Assembly (NCBI GenBank): GCA_025531455.1
Contig: JAMYHL010000038.1
Coordinates: forward strand, 310,001-374,000
Direction of reading: 5' to 3'
DNA: 64,000 nucleotides
DNA from: Apiotrichum sp. Y4204
Lineage: Eukaryota; Basidiomycota; Tremellomycetes; Trichosporonales; Trichosporonaceae
Under the pieces are notes generated by a model. The model ran no database searches. It saw nothing but the letters and a program-made list of their open reading frames with translations, and was not told the DNA's origin. Below are positions 23,108 through 32,704 of this stretch, in pieces (within the stretch, counting starts at the first letter, position 1; every line of letters starts with the position of its first letter). The translations under genes were made by a program, and so were the position numbers.

Positions 23108-23148
<41 letters not shown>
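23108..23148 (+). repeat. uninterrupted poly(T) tract, 41 nt
   Basis: A pure homopolymer of 41 T on the plus strand, so poly(A) on the minus strand, in the 438-bp gap between the convergent PPE1 and paralogue A genes. It lies about 305 nt past the paralogue A stop codon in that gene's sense direction. Confidence 0.95.
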
Positions 23149-23149
<1 letters not shown>

Positions 23150-23453
23150 AAGCAGCTCGTCAAAATAATACAGGAGTTATACTGCGGTCCGGCCCACTTG
23201 TTGAACAACAACGCAGCGTTGCACGGCACTCTGACTCTTGTTCCCGAGGTGTCCAATCTGCAGAAACCCACTGGATACTGGCCGGACACTTACAACATAA
23301 CACAACACAACAACTGCCACTTTCATGTCGTACTACTTGGAGGGAATCCTGTACATTGATGACGATCTAACCCACAGCTCGACGGAATAAGAATCTGATT
23401 TTGTTTGGTTTACTGAAGCTATGAATATGAAGTCTGCCTTTATTCACAATAGT

Positions 23454-24878
23454 TTACACTCTACTGGCCAGCAGCCACGTATCCGCCGACTGGTCGAATT
23501 CGGGGTTGAGGGCAGTCAGATTGAGGAACACTAACCGTCCGGTGGCGCGACTTGATCCCGAGCTGTCGCGGTACCCGTCGCCCCCAATCTGGCTCGAGGC
23601 AATGCACGCAACTAGTTCGTACCCGTGGTAATCCATGACGCCGAGGATATCTAGACGCACCTTGCGGGCCAGCATGCTCTGGGGCGTTATAGCTTTTGAG
23701 GAGCTCCACGGCTTGCCTCGACACGTGATCTGCCAGCTACCAAACGCCTTTGTCTTTTCGGCCTGGATTCCGTATGGCCAGGTCTGGGCAATGTCAGAGT
23801 GCTGTAGTGGTAGAGACCGGTATACGGAATGGTTATGGTGAGGGAATGGTTTTGGAAAGAGCGTAGCAGCACGCAGTGCCCAACCTGCTCAAACATTTGG
23901 ATCAACTCACATAAACAGTTCGTGTGAAAGCTTCCTTGAGGGATGGTGTGGGCGAATCGATAAGCTGGATCTTGTTGACGTCCATGAAAGAAATTGCGCA
24001 GAATCTGCGCTCCACCGGTTCACCTTGGCGAAAGATGAGTGCGTGCTTGTCCTCGGAGGGGACAGCCAGTCGGCCGCCGGACATGAGGTGCCATCCCTGC
24101 TGAGCGAGATACTGCGGCAAACGGACGAGAAGCCGTTTGGCAAGCAGGACGCCCGTTTTCCCATGCACTGTGGTCAGCAGGTGCGGCAAACGTCTTGAGC
24201 CATTCAGCAGCAAAACGCCACCGGGTGACAATTTCGACGGCCGCGCCATGACGGCCAACTCAGATTGCGTGAGACACACACACACACACACGAACACACA
24301 CACACACACACACATACACACACACCGTGCCTGCCGAGAAGTACAACATGAGGACGCCACCGTGCTCCTCGTGCTTCAACCACAGACAGGCAGTACCCAT
24401 CATGTTTGCCAACAAATATGGCAAACACAAAACTTGCAGATCTCCAACCTTTCCTCTCCAGTTTCGGTGAAGCCCTGCTGCACTTACTGTGCAAGCCCCC
24501 TAGCTTCCACTCAAACCCATTGGGGTACGTGTAGTGCTGGCTCACGCCCGGTGACCACGTGGTATTGATAGTATGCTCCAACCCATCCCGGAGATCCGCT
24601 GGGAAGTTGACGAACACCAGCTCATCCCAGCCCCTGATCACGAGCTCAGCGTACCGCGGGGCATCGGCTGGCAGTGGGAGATGGCCGCGCAACTTCCCCT
24701 TTCCTTTGCCCTTGTCCTTGCCATTGTGCGCCGGGTGCCCCTCGTCGTCGTCGTCGGCGGATCGCTCTTTTTCTGGGGGAGATGCCTCCTTTTCTAGACG
24801 AACAGCCTCCTTCTCTGGACGGTTGTACCAGTTGTTTAGCGATCCAGCCGAGGTGTACGCGGGCGGGGGGTCTGCCAT
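23454..24878 (-). CDS. paralogue A of an uncharacterised PPxY / double W-domain family
   Basis: Exons: 24878-24488, 24167-23911 and 23783-23454 (325 residues). The N terminus MADPPPAYTS holds a PPxY motif; then comes a charged, disordered stretch (EKEASPPEKERSADDDDE, then KDKGKGKGK). Two tandem domains follow. Repeat 1: RYAELVIRGWDELVFVNFP, GFEWKLGG and LLVRLPQYLAQQGWHL. Repeat 2: RRFCAISFMDVNKIQLID, TWPYGIQAE, ITCRGKPW, ILGVMDYHGYELVA and ADTWLLASRV. Intron phases and positions match paralogues B and C: phase 1 inside the PW codon region and phase 0 before TWP. In repeat 1 the PW is replaced by HM. Intron 1 (about 320 nt) contains a (CA)n microsatellite. A further small intron near 23510 is possible but not needed. 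The function is unknown. Confidence 0.7.
24274..24326 (+). repeat. (CA)n microsatellite
   Basis: An interrupted CA dinucleotide repeat of about 53 nt lying within the first intron of paralogue A. It keeps the intron translatable in one frame, which makes the unspliced frame look like an extended protein. Confidence 0.9.
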
Positions 24879-25754
24879 CTGAGCAACGGGGAAGGGTGAG
24901 TAGTCGACCTGGCGTGGGGAGCGAGTGGGTGGCAAATACAATGGGAGGTGATGGGTGGGGTGTCGAATACATGAATGTGAGCTGACAAAGGGGTCGATTG
25001 ATATAAGGGCTTCATTTTTTGTGTTCTATGTTTGTCTACGCACATGTCAAGGCAGAACACACGAGGTGAAAAGGATGGCGGTTCAGTGCAACATGTACAG
25101 CGATCGGAGACTGCCAAGGAGCATATGAGTGTGCTGCTTCAGGAACAGGCTGAGATGTTGTTCAGAGCACCGTTGGAGCATGTTTGCGATTCAAATTGCC
25201 TGACACGTTACGGCTTGATTCCAGCCAAGGAAACCAATGGAGGGCTCAAGCCATGCCATCTCGACGAGTCAGGTACGTCGAACAGGTTGGTGAGTAGGTC
25301 AGTTCAGACCGTCATGCACGAAACATTCCAGCCTCAAAACACACAAGTCTGTGAAACAGAGTGCCCAGCCACCCAACGCATACCCATCCTTGTGTCGCAG
25401 GTGCCAGCTGTTGTTGCGTTCGCTAAAGGTTTTCTCGGATCGGCCTCACGTGCCCGTGCGTTAACCATTAACATCCTCTCACTTAACGCCTGCTGCTGCT
25501 AATCAGACAATGGCGGCCATGTACTATCTATGCCCGGCCTTGCCGAGCGCTGCCGAGCGCTGCCGATCGCTGCCGATCGCGCCGACACTATTCTCCTTCA
25601 ACGATGGAATGAACTGGGGAATATTGAGACAGACCCAGAACATCGTAACTGTGGAACATGACTGTTGTGTGTATGCGAAACCCATTCGCGACCACTCTCT
25701 CTGTCTTCTCGGAGAGCCTTCTCATCCGAAATCCCTTCCTATTGACCCCCGATT
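24879..25754. other. intergenic region with a 10-nt tandem repeat
   Basis: 876 bp between the paralogue A start and the ARP1 stop. It contains four tandem 10-mers at 25541-25580 (two TGCCGAGCGC, two TGCCGATCGC). No gene is supported. Confidence 0.5.
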
Positions 25755-27302
25755 TCAGAAACCTCGTTTCCACAAACAGGCCGGGTCCTCTCGATACTCG
25801 TCCGACGAGATCCACATCTTCTTGAATGTTGAAAGACCGGCCAGAATGGAGCCTCCAATCCAGGTTGAGTACTGTGTGTGAGCTGCTGTGCGTTGCAAAT
25901 ACCACCGCGGCCACCTTCCACCGATGCTAGGTAACATACCTTCCGTTCTGGGGGAGCATAAATCTTGATCTTGATATCGTTTAGAGCGAGTTTCTTGACT
26001 TCTGACAGCAGGCGGTCTCCAAACCCGGTTGTGAGCGTTGATCCGCCAGAAAGAATGATATTCGAGAAGAGCGATTTGCGGAGGTCCATGTCGACGCGAT
26101 TGATCGAATCCACGACGAGCTGGTGCACACCGGGGTACTCTTGTCCTACGAGCTCCGGATTGAAGAGAATCTCTGGTGCCAGGAAACGCTCAGTGCCGAG
26201 CTGAATTACTTTTCCATCAGGGAGACGGAACTCCTCCCATGCTCCGCCGTGTTCCTTCTCCTCCTTGACCGGGTTGATCGCAAGATAGCAGCATTTCTCC
26301 TTGATGGTCCGAACCACCTCCTTCTCTGCCGAGGTGTGAAGATAATGCCCTGCTTTGCGTAGCAGGAGCTGCAGGTGATCGGTAACATCGCTGCCGTCAG
26401 ACCGCGTCAAGTTTGTAACGCTTACCGTCCTGCCAAATCTATCCGCTGAATCGCATGGGGCATTGAAAATCCCTCGTAAACTGGAACCGCGTGGGTGACT
26501 CCGTCGCCTGAGTCGAGGACAATACCAGTAGTACGGCCGGTAGAGTACCTTGACGTTAGTGACTGGAGGGCGCAGCGAGACGCACAGACTCAAAACGGCC
26601 TGTACTGATGTAAAAAAGGCAGGGACGTTGAACGTCTCAAAGAAGATCTGGGCGGCAACATCACGATTGTGCCTTGGGTTAAGCGGTGCCTCTGTCAAGA
26701 GGACGGGGTGCTGCTGGTCAGCACGCGTCGACCGAGTTATGGGGCAGCTCTGGCAACTCATCTAGCTGGGTTGAAGTAATGGAGCTTGCGATACTCCAAG
26801 AGTAACTGTACTCACCTCCTCCGAGAGGGCGTTCAACCCTTCACTGTACACCCAGTTCCAAATACGCTCCATGTCGTCCCAGTCGGTCACAACGCCATGC
26901 TCCATAGGATACTGTATTTTGAGCAACCCCCGCAGCTCCTGTGCCCGCTTGCCGATGAAGAGGTTGTCCTGGATGGCACCGGCCATCACTCGCGGGTGCT
27001 TGGGTCGTCCGACACTATGGCATCAGTATCTCGGTTGAATAATAGCAGCGCCGCGAGCAACTCTGCGTCCCGAGGCACGGAGGGGAGAACGCACAACGAA
27101 GGGATATGACATGTTGGCTGCTCCTGGCCGGCGAACCCGGCCTTGATGGTTCCCGATCCCTGCACAGTTAGCAGCTGTTCGGTTCAAGTATTAAAGCCGT
27201 ACATTGTCGATGACGACAGGCTGGTTGGTGAGACTACATGTCAGCACCCCACCCAGCATTCACGGGCCCTTGGGCTTACACGTCGTCAAACTCGGTCGCC
27301 AT
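25755..27302 (-). CDS. ARP1: actin-related protein 1 (centractin, dynactin subunit)
   Basis: Arp1 polymerises into the short filament at the core of dynactin, the dynein activator for nuclear migration and retrograde transport. Exons: 27302-27280, 27233-27203, 27159-27095, 27014-26816, 26710-26586, 26548-26426, 26390-25940 and 25871-25755 (377 residues). Actin-fold signatures are present: [19 protein letters not shown] (phosphate loop 1), [61 protein letters not shown] and [18 protein letters not shown]. The LNPRHNR wording and the [10 protein letters not shown] loop favour Arp1 over conventional actin. The C terminus ([10 protein letters not shown]) differs slightly from the usual KRxF ending. 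Small 5' exons are typical for the gene in basidiomycetes. Confidence 0.95.
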
Positions 27303-28829
27303 TGTGGACGATGTGCGCGCTCCTTGTACGGGCGGCCAAGAGGACGGGGCGGTAGTAGAAGGAGGCAGGAGAGGGCTGAGAGTCGTTCAAGACAAGAGGA
27401 AGCAGATTGTTGAAAGGTCGACTGATGGACTGAGCGAGAGTGCTGGTGACGAGTGACGGATTCGAGACAACCGCCGTCCCACCCAGCACCAAACGCGACG
27501 CCAGGGACAGACAGAACAACACGCAACAGCGGCCGGGCGGCCCGCGCGTGTCACTGGCAAAGGTGGGATCGAATAAATACGCGTCGCGCTGATCTCTTAC
27601 AGCACGCGCGCCCAGCATGGATTGGGCTCCGACGCCTAAGTAGAGTAGGGAGTGCTCTTGATACGTAAGTTCGCGTGAGCACACACTCGCCACCGAAGGG
27701 TTTTGACTTACATCCGTACGTCCGTAACCGTGTCCACAATTAATCCGATCATATGGTGTCTCGATTGCCGACCCGCAATTCTTGCGCTATCTGTACTCTG
27801 CAGGAGTGGAGTGGTGGATTCGATAAAGGTTGGGTCTCTGCGGACTTGACAAAAATGCACATCACTTGGCATCCACGCATACTGTAACATCTATCGTATG
27901 GCTGCTCTAGAGACAAAGTACATTCATCGCGTGCTTCGCAGTGCCTTAGGGTTTTTGCGTCCTGCACCCAAATCGATACTTTTGACAAGTCTTTCGGCGT
28001 CTCTGACACACTCTTGGATCCCGCTCCGTCAGTACCCCAGTTCAATTCTGAGATATCCTGATTTCTAGACAATGCGGCCGACTTTGGTTGGGAACCAGCC
28101 TCCATGATCTCCGACAGCTGAGCGGACCATGAGGCTCTGGCAGTGTCATGGGCTGACAGGGAAGAGGCCAGGACGTCATCTGCCAACTGGAGATCTGAGT
28201 CTCAGCGTTTCTCCGACATGGGTTTCACAACTGAATGGTCAATATCGGGTACACTTCGGCTAAACCCACACATCCACTTCATTCACGCAAGACACAATAG
28301 GCACAATAGATACAATAGACCTCCCCTTTGTCACTGCACACGACCTGCTCCGGAAAGGCTATAGGCGAGGGGACCAACCGGACGCGAGTGGGGGCTGCGG
28401 AGACAGCGCGGGGCTCTAGAGTGGGGTAATGGTGGCTGACACCCCCACTCGAGCCCCGCAAACGCCATGAGGACGCCGCGATGTGTTAAGTGGCTATTGT
28501 GTGGTGGCATCTGATTTACCTGAGGTCCGTAGACGCCAATTGCGTGGCAAGAGGGGTGACTACCTCTCAAAGTCGAGGTGTTTGGAGATCAGAAGGGAAG
28601 AGAACTAGCGCGGGAGGTTAATAACTTATCTGTATTACTATGCATGCTTGCATGGACGTCGCACAACTCATGCGCGATGTGTTTGGCGGTAATTGATAGG
28701 TGCGAAGCACTTTGGACCCAGATCAGAGCTTGTGGACCAATGTTATTAGCAGTACTTATCGCCCAGGGATCAATGGTCCCGTCTCCTTATCAGCCTGTCC
28801 TCGGTGCAGGCAACCGACATGACTGACTT

Positions 28830-29045
28830 CTCAGTTCATAAAACCATTGGGGTCCACGCCGCTTTCCATCAAATGGAGTTACTGGGGGTCAGCATGGAGA
28901 AATGACTTTTGGAAGGGGGCCTCTTCCAGCCTCCATGATTATATGAAGTAGTGAGGAACTTGTCTGCCAATATGCCCGGCACTCAAGCCTGTCAGGTGTT
29001 TACCGATGACATGTCCATGCTGTCCGTACTCAAAAGCCATATCCT
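28830..29045 (+). mobile_element. possible degenerate LTR-retrotransposon reverse-transcriptase fragment
   Basis: One plus-strand frame reads TDFSVHKTIGVHAAFHQMEL, then a stop, LLEGGLFQ, a stop, LYEVVRN and later VFTDDMSMLSVLKSH. The order FS...AFHQ...LFQ/LYE...(F/Y)xDD(M)xxxS...H follows the Ty3/gypsy reverse-transcriptase core, including a TDDM box where active elements have a YVDD-like catalytic box. At least two internal stops and missing middle motifs mean it is dead. No LTRs or integrase were found nearby. This rests on a weak visual resemblance. Confidence 0.28.
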
Positions 29046-29963
29046 CCCCGGCCTTGGGAATTCATAGCCGCGCTACCCCACGGACGATCGCTATGCCGTT
29101 GACTATCTCCTGTCACCCTGGTGCTGGTTCACGGTTAGCCGGCTGTTCACTGATGGCGGCCATCGCCGCTGAATGCACATAACCGGTGTTGCTCGGCTTG
29201 CTCGGTAGTCTCGCCGTGCCAGCCGGGGTTCCGGGGCCGGAGCTCAACGTACAACGAATTGCAATCCCAAAGAGGCTCATCCATGGCCATCTGTGAGTAA
29301 GGATGGCAAGCAATCGCGCGCCCAAGAAGCAAGTAGATGGGTAGGTGAGTGACGAAGCGATGCGGAATGTTTTGGCTTTGTTGGACGTGTGGACGGAATG
29401 CTGGCAGGCACGGGGGCAGCAGTCTGCACTGTATTATCCGGCTCGGAGTCTTGTCGGAGGAGCTAAAAATTGATAGGCAACACCCCAGATAAGAACGGTA
29501 CGTGTGCTCCACAAGGGGTGGATAGGTCGCGTGCATGCCCATCCATTATCTTCTGCTTGTTAGGGGCATGCGCATGCGTATAGATAGGGCCTTGATACAG
29601 TTAGCACCTTGATATCGCAGAAAGGGGGGATGTTTGTCTCAACACCGTATCGGAATGATCCCTGTATCATGACCATGTCATGGGCTCAAGATAGAAATAT
29701 TCTTGGAAATATGTGGGCGTTGGAGGTTGGCGAGAAGCGCGACAGTCGCGCAGCGATGAGAAGAGGGGAACGGAAAACAGGCGTCATCGAGAGGAGTGTT
29801 GCAAGCATGCGAGAGCTGCTCGTGTCGGCTGATTAGGTTGCGGAATGACGGAGTTGTGGAAGAACGCGACCTGTCGATATTCAGAGGATTAGAGATGGAT
29901 AGGGTTGGCTAACCCGCCTACCCCGCCTGCCCCGCACGCGGGGTCTGTGGGGAGGGTTACGCG

Positions 29964-30362
29964 ATGAGATCGTGGCGCAGCCATTCCGGACCTTCTTGGC
30001 AAAACGCCGTTCCATTTTCTGTCTTGTTTGAGAATCTGACGCGCAATAAACGGTGTTCAACATGCAACAGACTCTTGCGCGTGGAGACAAGCCTCAGGAA
30101 ACAGGAAGTGGGGGTGGAGATGGCCCAAGCGCGCAGGTGGGCGTCTGAGACGACGTTGAAGCGATGCGGTAAATGTCAGCGCGTTCTGCCGACGTTCTGC
30201 ATTGTGGCTTGTGACCCCAAATCCAACACTGAACTGCGCGATGCCATAATGAAATATCCGAAGGTGCGTGGGTCACAAGCGACAGGTTGGGAGCTCGTGA
30301 TGTATTTTAATAGCGCAGATAACCCCAGAGATTGGGTAGAGCTAGCAGACTGGAATGAGTAG
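29964..30362 (+). CDS. hypothetical protein with two CxxC motifs
   Basis: An intron-free open frame of 132 residues beginning with ATG at 29964. It contains two similar segments 42 residues apart: KRCSTCNRLL and KRCGKCQRVLPTFC. Paired CxxC motifs of this kind occur in zinc-ribbon or HNH-type zinc sites. The C terminus (DNPRDWVELADWNE) is acidic and Trp-containing. There is no recognisable family, no intron, and the surroundings are gene-poor, so it could be a chance frame or an exon of a longer gene. Confidence 0.3.
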   Translation: MRSWRSHSGPSWQNAVPFSVLFENLTRNKRCSTCNRLLRVETSLRKQEVGVEMAQARRWASETTLKRCGKCQRVLPTFCIVACDPKSNTELRDAIMKYPKVRGSQATGWELVMYFNSADNPRDWVELADWNE

Positions 30363-30390
30363 CGGGAATGGACGTATGAGTGACATTCAT

Positions 30391-30422
30391 GTAAAGAGAG
30401 AGAGAGAGAAGAGAGAGAGAGA
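30391..30422 (+). repeat. (GA)n microsatellite
   Basis: An interrupted GA repeat about 30 nt downstream of the CxxC frame's stop codon. Confidence 0.8.
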
Positions 30423-31590
30423 ATCTACTGGGGGACGAGCCAAGCAAAAGAGAATCACCCACACAACCGAAGGCAACGCCACGAATCAGTTGTTGATTGA
30501 TGCCAAGACAATCAATCGTACTCTGTACATACCGCTCATACGCGCATTCCGGATAAGCCCACCACCGTGCGGGCCGTTTACCGCTCACCGCACAAGCATG
30601 CACAGGACGCGGTGTGCACATGTGCATGGTGCAGACAGTCCCTGCACACTGTCCCCAGGCGCGCGCACCGTGCCCACATACGTTTCTCCACCCTCTCTTC
30701 TCTCCTCCTCCTCCGCCCTCACCCGTTATTCCCTCGCTTCTCCGGCGGTTCTCACCGCCTCACGCCCATGTTGTTCTACCTCACCACCATGATCAAGAAC
30801 TCTGGAGCGCGTGCAGAGCAGCGGCGCTCCTCTCTGGCTATCTCTTCATCACACTCCTTTCGATTCTTTTCTCCTCCTTGTCACTGTTTGTGATTGTGAC
30901 GCAAGCTATTGTACTGCGCCGTCATCCAACTCTCGCCCCCCACTCTTACCCCCACTCGACCGCAACCCCACTTGTGGCCGCCATCGTTGCAGCTGTGCTC
31001 AACCGTTACCCCTCATAAGGCCTCTCTCCGCCCGCACATTGTGCACCGTGCGTGGTTCACTCCGAGACGAAGCCACTTTCCTCCCAACGCTGGACATCGT
31101 GAGGCCTACCCTCGTACTTCCCTCCCTCTGCGCCCACACACAACGGTCCAACCTCACGTCCCTTCCGAACCGCACGTACGTGCACGCTGTCCTCGTCCAA
31201 AACACTGTCCTCGGGCCGTCATTGCGCAGACCTTCGCGGCAGTATATGTGCATTCCCCATCGCCATCTTACTTGAACAGAATCAATCAATGTACAATCAC
31301 ATCGTCACCCCACCTATCTCGATTGTTACTCCAGACCCCACTGCTACTCCTCGTCCACGACCTTCAAGATGATCGCCATATCTCCCCACCCGCAGTTCCA
31401 GCCGCAACCTCTAGCAGCTGCGCTTCAACATGTAATCGACTCGGGCTCCGTCACGGAGAACCGAGACAGCGCGCGGTCTGATGATCAGCCACGCCAGACT
31501 CTCCCAACACACATCGCCGCCCTTTCATGCCTCTCCTGTTCACCACCATCCCAATCAACCTCTCAGTCATCGAGCTCGAGGCGGCTCAGT

Positions 31591-32704
31591 ATGGAAGACC
31601 TCGAAGGGGCTGAGCCTCCGCCATGCTATGCGGAACCGCCGTCTTACTTTTCCTCACTGGGTATCGCACCTCGGTCCAACCGTCCCGCACGATATGCCTG
31701 CGTCGCCATATCTGGCACCGACAAGCTACGGCTCGTGGGCTTTCCTACTGAGGACATTGCCAACATCATTGATGTGGTCGATACCATCGTTGCCGCAAAG
31801 TGGACTGTTCAAGCCCGTACAGCCCCTTACCAGCGCGTTTTCGAATGGAAGTTGAGAGGCCGTCCATGTGAGTTATTGCTGGACAATCTTGGATCATGTG
31901 TCATGTGGAGGTTCCAATTTGGTGTTTTGGCGCTATGGAGGACAAAAACAGTCCTTTTTGGGCTACCACCTGTCAACATAACTCCGCCTCGGAATGCTGA
32001 CATTTGACACAGGGGGTGGCGACGACGGCGTAACACCTGTCCGCCTTTTGGGAAACGTCTTTAGCGGCCTGGCATCGACCGGATATCACGTTACATCGGC
32101 CAGCGACGTCACTTGTGGTCGAGACACAGTATTTGTGAAGCAAGGAATCAAGCTGCAGCGGACGATCTTTGCCCTCACATTCCGCCAACCGGGTACTGTG
32201 ATACTGGTTGATGCACCACCCATCGTGCAGAGCCTTTTCGTCAACATCGTGACAGTGAGTGACAGATTGCGAATGTCTCGAATTGTGCAGTTCTACAACG
32301 TTATCACAAGCATACTGATCTTGCAGTCATTCCGTGGTGGTGTGGTTGGCATGGAGCAAGGCCAAGGTTACCTGAAGGTTCACCTTCGTGGACAGCTCTG
32401 GCCTGGCTCGACCGATATGGACACGTTGGCCATCCGAGAGCTACTGTGCGACGTTCTCGCTGTTTTCGATGAGATGGGCTATGACAAGCTCGCCTGTCTG
32501 GATATTGTTTACCAGGGATGGGGCCGAGCTACCCAACCAGCATCAGGTGAGTGGGAGATAAGACAAGAGGCACGCAATGCTAATACATTAGTCGATACCT
32601 GGTTCTTCGGTAATCGCCCAACGCCCGAATCGTCCATTGCAAGTCCGGGATCTCCAACCTTGTCCGCTAGTCCGGTTTCCACACCTTCCGTTCATTCCTT
32701 GTAG
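31591..32704 (+). CDS. paralogue B of the PPxY / double W-domain family
   Basis: Exons: 31591-31867, 32013-32254, 32327-32546 and 32592-32704 (283 residues). This is the most compact of the three paralogues and the best template for the domain. Two PPxY motifs (PPCY and PPSY) lie within residues 10-19. Repeat 1: RYACVAISGTDKLRLVGFP, FEWKLRGRPW, RLLGNVFSGLASTGYHVT and RDTVFVKQG. Repeat 2: RTIFALTFRQPGTVILVDAP, LKVHLRGQLW, RELLCDVLAVFDEMGYDKL and VDTWFFGNRP. A Ser/Pro tail follows. Introns: phase 1 splitting the W of RPW, phase 0 before SFRGG, phase 1 splitting the V of VDTW. The same positions occur in paralogue C. An in-frame ATG at 31369 would add 74 Ser/Gln-rich residues; the later start is preferred because it places PPxY at the N terminus as in the other two. 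The function is unknown. Confidence 0.75.

Larger units (their letters stand above)
27303..31590. other. 4.3 kb gene-poor interval
   Basis: Between ARP1 and paralogue B. It contains a possible reverse-transcriptase relic (28830-29045), an unclassified open frame with paired CxxC motifs (29964-30362), a GA-rich microsatellite (30391-30422) and, from about 30600, pyrimidine-rich DNA that may be the promoter and leader of paralogue B. No other gene is supported. Confidence 0.5.

Noticed and set aside
23454..23530. Extra 46-nt intron (GTTAGT...GACCAG) near the 3' end of paralogue A
   Set aside because: Removing it shifts the frame and destroys the conserved ADTWLLAS ending shared with the other paralogues.
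24204..24487. Apparent extension of paralogue A through a poly-Cys/Val segment
   Set aside because: This is translation of the (CA)n repeat inside an intron; comparison with paralogues B and C places a splice donor at 24487.
27749..28186. Minus-strand frame with Ser/Trp-containing protein-like text
   Set aside because: It begins at a non-ATG codon and no upstream exon with a start could be joined; no family resemblance.
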